8,807 nt of DNA from Methanomassiliicoccales archaeon (GTDB taxonomy: Archaea > Thermoplasmatota > Thermoplasmata > Methanomassiliicoccales > UBA472). Shown piece after piece: positions 6,856 through 8,807 of the stretch. Position 1 is the stretch's first letter, and the number at the start of each line of letters is the position of its first letter. Location of the stretch: contig DUJZ01000038.1 in the NCBI GenBank assembly GCA_013329565.1, positions 1-8,807 on the forward strand, in the 5' to 3' direction. The position numbers and the translations under genes were made by a program. The notes under the pieces were generated by a model. That model was not told the DNA's origin, searched no databases, and worked only from the letters and a program-made list of their open reading frames with translations.

Positions 6856-6908
6856 ATGAAAAATGAAAGGAAAGGGGTTTGGACCGCAAGGGGTTTCACT
6901 CGCGGTCC
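6856..6908 (-). terminator. Hairpin plus T-rich tract ending the nfeD-SPFH operon
   Basis: Read on the - strand, the seven-base arms GGACCGC (6908-6902) and GCGGTCC (6887-6881) pair perfectly around a 14-base loop that contains the TGA stop codon of the SPFH gene (6898-6896). A C/T-rich run follows, and TTTTTC (6864-6859) lies downstream. The layout resembles an intrinsic terminator that begins inside the last codons. Archaea mainly need the T-rich part, so the hairpin may instead protect the mRNA 3' end. Confidence 0.5.
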
Positions 6909-7999
6909 TTTTCCAGGGAGACCCGGCTTCCCGCCTTTATGGCCTCCGCCTCCCGCCTTTCCTTGGCCGTGGCGATCTCCAGTTCCTTCATGTCCCGGCG
7001 GAGCTCCTCCTGGGTCGGTATGGGCCCTAGGATATCATCGGCCTTGCCGACCATCCTCTCGATATCCTCGGGCTTGGAGATCTCCCTCTCCGGTATGGTG
7101 CGAACGCCTCCGACATAGTCGGAGATGCCCTCCACAAGGCGGGTCAGCTCGAACGGCAGCACGATCTTGGTGGCCTGCCCCTCTCCCAGGTTCTTCACGG
7201 CGTCCAGGGAGAGCACGGTCAAGGCCTTGGTGTCCAGCGTGCTGGCGCCCACGCTCAATATCCTGAGCTTCTGCGCCTCGCCCTGGCTCTCCAGGATGAT
7301 GGCCAGCCTCTCGCCCTCCGCCTCCAGGATCTTGGCCTGCCTCAGGCCCTCGGCCTGCAGCACGCGGGACCTCTTCTCACCCTCCGCGTTGAGGATGGCC
7401 GCGGTCTTAGCGCCGTCGGCCTTCAGGATCGCCGCGCGCCTAAGCCTCTCGGCGGAGGTCTGCTCCTCCATGGACTGCTTGACCTTCGGAGCGGGGTCGA
7501 TCTCCCTTATCTCCACCGCGTCGACCTTGACGCCCCACTGGTCGGTGGCCTCGTCCAGGATGTCCCTGAGCTTCAGGTTGATCCTCTCGCGGTTGGAGAG
7601 TATCTCGTCCAGGTCCATGTCGCCGATGATGGACCTGAGTGTGGTCTGGGCCAGGTAGACCGTCGCCGACCGGTAGTCGGTGACCTCGAAGTAGGCCTTC
7701 TTGGGGTCGATGACCTTCACATAGATGATGGCGTCCACGTTGACCGGGGAGTTGTCCTTGGTGATGACCTCCTGCCTCGGCACGTCCAGGACCTGCGTCC
7801 TCAGGTCCAGCTTCACCGTTTCGTTGATCAGAGGGGCGACGTAATTGAACCCCGGGTTCAGCACTCTCATGAACTTGCCCAAGCGGGTGTACACCGCCTG
7901 CTCGTACGGCCTGACTATCTTGACACCGTTGACCACTATCACGATGGCCGCGATGATGGCCAGTATCAACAAACCTAGTATTTCAACTGCTAATGCCAT
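6896..7999 (-). CDS. Stomatin-like SPFH/Band 7 membrane protein (slipin type)
   Basis: Membrane scaffold protein of 367 residues, related to archaeal p-stomatin and bacterial slipin/QmcA. One N-terminal transmembrane helix (about 4-24) is followed by the SPFH domain (about 26-185), which has RPYEQAVYTRLGKF, NPGFNYVAPLI, the DVPRQEVITKDN segment and VEIREIDPAP. Five consecutive 11-residue repeats (189-243, AAILKADGAKT-like with I/V-L-x-A-x-G cores) form a right-handed type coiled coil used for oligomerisation. After this comes a hydrophobic stretch KIVLPFELTRLVEG (278-291), and a charged helical tail (about 328-367) ends in EKDRE. It follows nfeD by 17 bases and has a good Shine-Dalgarno sequence, AGGAG at 8013-8009, with a nine-base spacer to the ATG. 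The two genes form an operon, a pairing known across archaea and bacteria. Likely role: large membrane rings or microdomains with NfeD. The exact partners are unknown. Confidence 0.95.
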   Translation of the reverse strand: MALAVEILGLLILAIIAAIVIVVNGVKIVRPYEQAVYTRLGKFMRVLNPGFNYVAPLINETVKLDLRTQVLDVPRQEVITKDNSPVNVDAIIYVKVIDPKKAYFEVTDYRSATVYLAQTTLRSIIGDMDLDEILSNRERINLKLRDILDEATDQWGVKVDAVEIREIDPAPKVKQSMEEQTSAERLRRAAILKADGAKTAAILNAEGEKRSRVLQAEGLRQAKILEAEGERLAIILESQGEAQKLRILSVGASTLDTKALTVLSLDAVKNLGEGQATKIVLPFELTRLVEGISDYVGGVRTIPEREISKPEDIERMVGKADDILGPIPTQEELRRDMKELEIATAKERREAEAIKAGSRVSLEKDRE

Positions 8000-8008
8000 G
8001 ATTTCCTT

Positions 8009-8013
8009 CTCCT
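8009..8013 (-). promoter_or_regulatory. Shine-Dalgarno sequence of the SPFH gene
   Basis: AGGAG on the - strand lies nine bases before the ATG at 7999 and starts just past the nfeD stop codon. It is the clearest ribosome binding site in the window, and it serves an operon-internal gene. Confidence 0.75.
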
Positions 8014-8016
8014 ACT

Positions 8017-8469
8017 CTATTGGGATATCTCCTCCACGGTCACGTGCACGCCCTCGCTGCGGACCACCTTGACCCGCTTCCCCACCGGTATGGGCGTCGC
8101 CGAGTTGGCGCTCCAGGTGACGTTGGCTATACGCACCTTCCCCTTTAGGGATCCAGGCACTACCTCGATCTCCACCACCCCCTCCATGCCTATCAGGGAG
8201 GTCGCCACCGTGGTCTGGGGCGGTGCAGGAGGGGCCAGCCGCTGGTACAGCTTGATGGTCACCAGGGTGGTGGGGACCAGGATTATGACCGCGATGATCG
8301 GGGACCAGACCGTCAGCAGCAGGTCTGGGAATATGAGTCCGATGGCGCCCAGGGCCAGGAGCACCGTGGCCGGTACCAGGAGGAAGGACCCGGGCTGACT
8401 GATCTCCAACAGGAGCATCAGGACCCCGATCACTATGAACACCAACGAAAGGTCAGTGGCTAGGGACAT
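8017..8469 (-). CDS. NfeD-like membrane protein, short form without protease domain
   Basis: Protein of 150 residues with three predicted membrane segments (about 7-23, 28-47 and 51-73). A Pro-rich linker (79-84, APPAPP) leads to a cytoplasmic OB-fold domain (about 92-150). Typical OB features are GMEGVVEIEV, GKVRIANVTWSA with the conserved Trp at 119, IPVGKRVKVV and a final HVTVEEI strand. The short length shows that it lacks the ClpP-like serine protease domain found in long NfeD proteins, such as the Pyrococcus protease that cleaves p-stomatin. It is the first gene of an operon with the SPFH protein (17-base gap), and NfeD OB domains are thought to bind or regulate such partners. The start at 8469 is supported by a TATA box about 27 bases upstream and no Shine-Dalgarno sequence. 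A nearby ATG at 8482 runs into a stop after two codons. Confidence 0.93.
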   Translation of the reverse strand: MSLATDLSLVFIVIGVLMLLLEISQPGSFLLVPATVLLALGAIGLIFPDLLLTVWSPIIAVIILVPTTLVTIKLYQRLAPPAPPQTTVATSLIGMEGVVEIEVVPGSLKGKVRIANVTWSANSATPIPVGKRVKVVRSEGVHVTVEEISQ

Positions 8470-8492
8470 GTTTTATCTCATGGGTTTTTCGG

Positions 8493-8499
8493 TATTTAT
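8493..8499 (-). promoter_or_regulatory. TATA box of the nfeD-SPFH operon
   Basis: On the - strand, ATAAATA is centred about 27 bases from the nfeD ATG, with an A-rich BRE-like stretch (GGAAATAAAGG) just upstream. This places the transcription start at the start codon, so the first gene is probably leaderless. Confidence 0.6.
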
Positions 8500-8555
8500 C
8501 CTTTATTTCCGTTAAAGGCTTAGCATATCACTATTGGGTTAAGAATGCGTGCTTT

Positions 8556-8576
8556 ATGTCGGAAAGGACCGAACAT
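8556..8576. other. Imperfect inverted repeat between the divergent nfeD and peroxiredoxin promoters
   Basis: ATGTCGG (8556-8562) pairs with CCGAACAT (8569-8576) apart from one bulged A, around the loop AAAGGA. It lies between the nfeD TATA box and the peroxiredoxin TATA-like element, within a 185-base gene-free gap. It could be a regulator site or simply chance. No small gene is visible here. Confidence 0.3.
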
Positions 8577-8613
8577 GGCCAGCTTATAGATCTCTGTGCA
8601 AAACCAACAAGTG

Positions 8614-8624
8614 TTAAATAATAT
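8614..8624 (+). promoter_or_regulatory. TATA-like element of the peroxiredoxin gene
   Basis: TTAAATAATAT is centred near 8619. A start about 26 bases downstream gives a leader of roughly ten bases before the ATG at 8655. That leader contains GTGAT (8645-8649), which matches part of the archaeal Shine-Dalgarno sequence, five bases before the ATG. A second AT-rich element (CTTATAGA, 8583-8590) is further away. Confidence 0.5.
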
Positions 8625-8654
8625 GCCGTTCCGTATTGATTCCAGTGATGTACA

Positions 8655-8807
8655 ATGTGCGAAGACATTGATGATTCTGTTTTGGGATTGCCTCTGATCG
8701 GAGACAAGTTCCCGGATCTGGTAGTGAAGACCACCCACGGCATGATGAACCTGCCCAAGGACGTCGCCGGCAAATGGTTGGTGCTGTTCAGCCACCCGGC
8801 CGACTTC
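8655..8807 (+). CDS. Peroxiredoxin (AhpC/TSA, Prx6-like), 3'-truncated by the window edge
   Basis: Only the first 51 codons are present. The N-terminus reads [22 protein letters not shown], where GDKFPDL is the usual first strand region of peroxiredoxins. Next is [27 protein letters not shown], ending exactly on the SHPADF motif that precedes the catalytic Cys (normally within TPVCT), so the peroxidatic Cys lies just beyond the right edge. The enzyme reduces hydrogen peroxide and organic peroxides in the cytoplasm. HPADF is typical of the Prx6/1-Cys group and its archaeal relatives; the resolving Cys cannot be judged here. The start is fixed by an in-frame stop at 8646-8648 and a TATA-like element upstream. 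It is divergent from the nfeD operon. A Cys at residue 2 is noted, but its role is unknown. Confidence 0.9.
   Translation, partial: MCEDIDDSVLGLPLIGDKFPDLVVKTTHGMMNLPKDVAGKWLVLFSHPADF

Noticed and set aside
6820..7266. Possible small + strand gene starting MAKGYIVGHGH in the convergent gap
   Set aside because: The start looks protein-like, but the frame soon runs antisense through the SPFH gene and becomes Pro/Arg/Ser-rich low-complexity sequence. No ribosome binding site was seen.
8520..8795. - strand frame across the nfeD/peroxiredoxin gap
   Set aside because: It is antisense to the start of the peroxiredoxin gene and to its promoter, and has no family resemblance.
1..8807. CRISPR arrays, insertion sequences, integrase or att sites next to the tRNA, defence or toxin genes
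   Set aside because: No direct repeat array, terminal inverted repeats, transposase or integrase motifs were seen. No copy of the tRNA 3' end was noticed downstream. All long frames are accounted for by housekeeping or common membrane genes.

Overview
The window is archaeal. It carries EF-1 alpha directly followed by uS10, the usual end of the archaeal str operon. TATA-like elements sit about 26-30 nt upstream of several start codons, and the short intergenic T-runs look like archaeal terminators. The tRNA gene has no encoded CCA, and the dihydroxy-acid dehydratase and the stomatin/NfeD pair are of prokaryotic type. The GC-rich coding sequence, AT-rich gene gaps and gene content fit a member of Thermoplasmatota, possibly a Methanomassiliicoccales relative. 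That placement is an inference from general resemblance and was not tested.

Layout from left to right: (1) the 3' part of the EF-1 alpha gene (tuf) and rpsJ, both translation genes on the + strand; (2) two adjacent MscS-type mechanosensitive channel genes that are clearly paralogues; (3) ilvD, for branched-chain amino acid synthesis; (4) a tRNA-Ala(UGC) gene with its own TATA/BRE promoter and a T-run terminator; (5) a secreted, membrane-anchored M28-family metallopeptidase. All of these are on the + strand. They meet a convergent two-gene operon on the - strand: (6) a short NfeD-like membrane protein followed by a stomatin-like SPFH protein. (7) Divergent from that operon, a peroxiredoxin gene begins on the + strand and runs off the right edge.

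How the genes work together: the first block belongs to translation. The two channels probably protect against hypo-osmotic shock, as separate or mixed heptamers. NfeD and the SPFH protein form a well-known membrane-scaffold pair. The peptidase acts outside the membrane. No single pathway links the blocks, and apart from tuf-rpsJ and nfeD-SPFH most genes look like separate transcription units.

No CRISPR array, insertion sequence, integrase or defence cassette is visible, and nothing here clearly amounts to an undescribed system. The points most worth a second look are a start-codon correction and shared insertion in the MscS pair, a C in place of the near-universal U55 of the tRNA, an EF-hand-like loop at the N-terminus of the mature peptidase, and an inverted repeat that wraps the peptidase TATA box.
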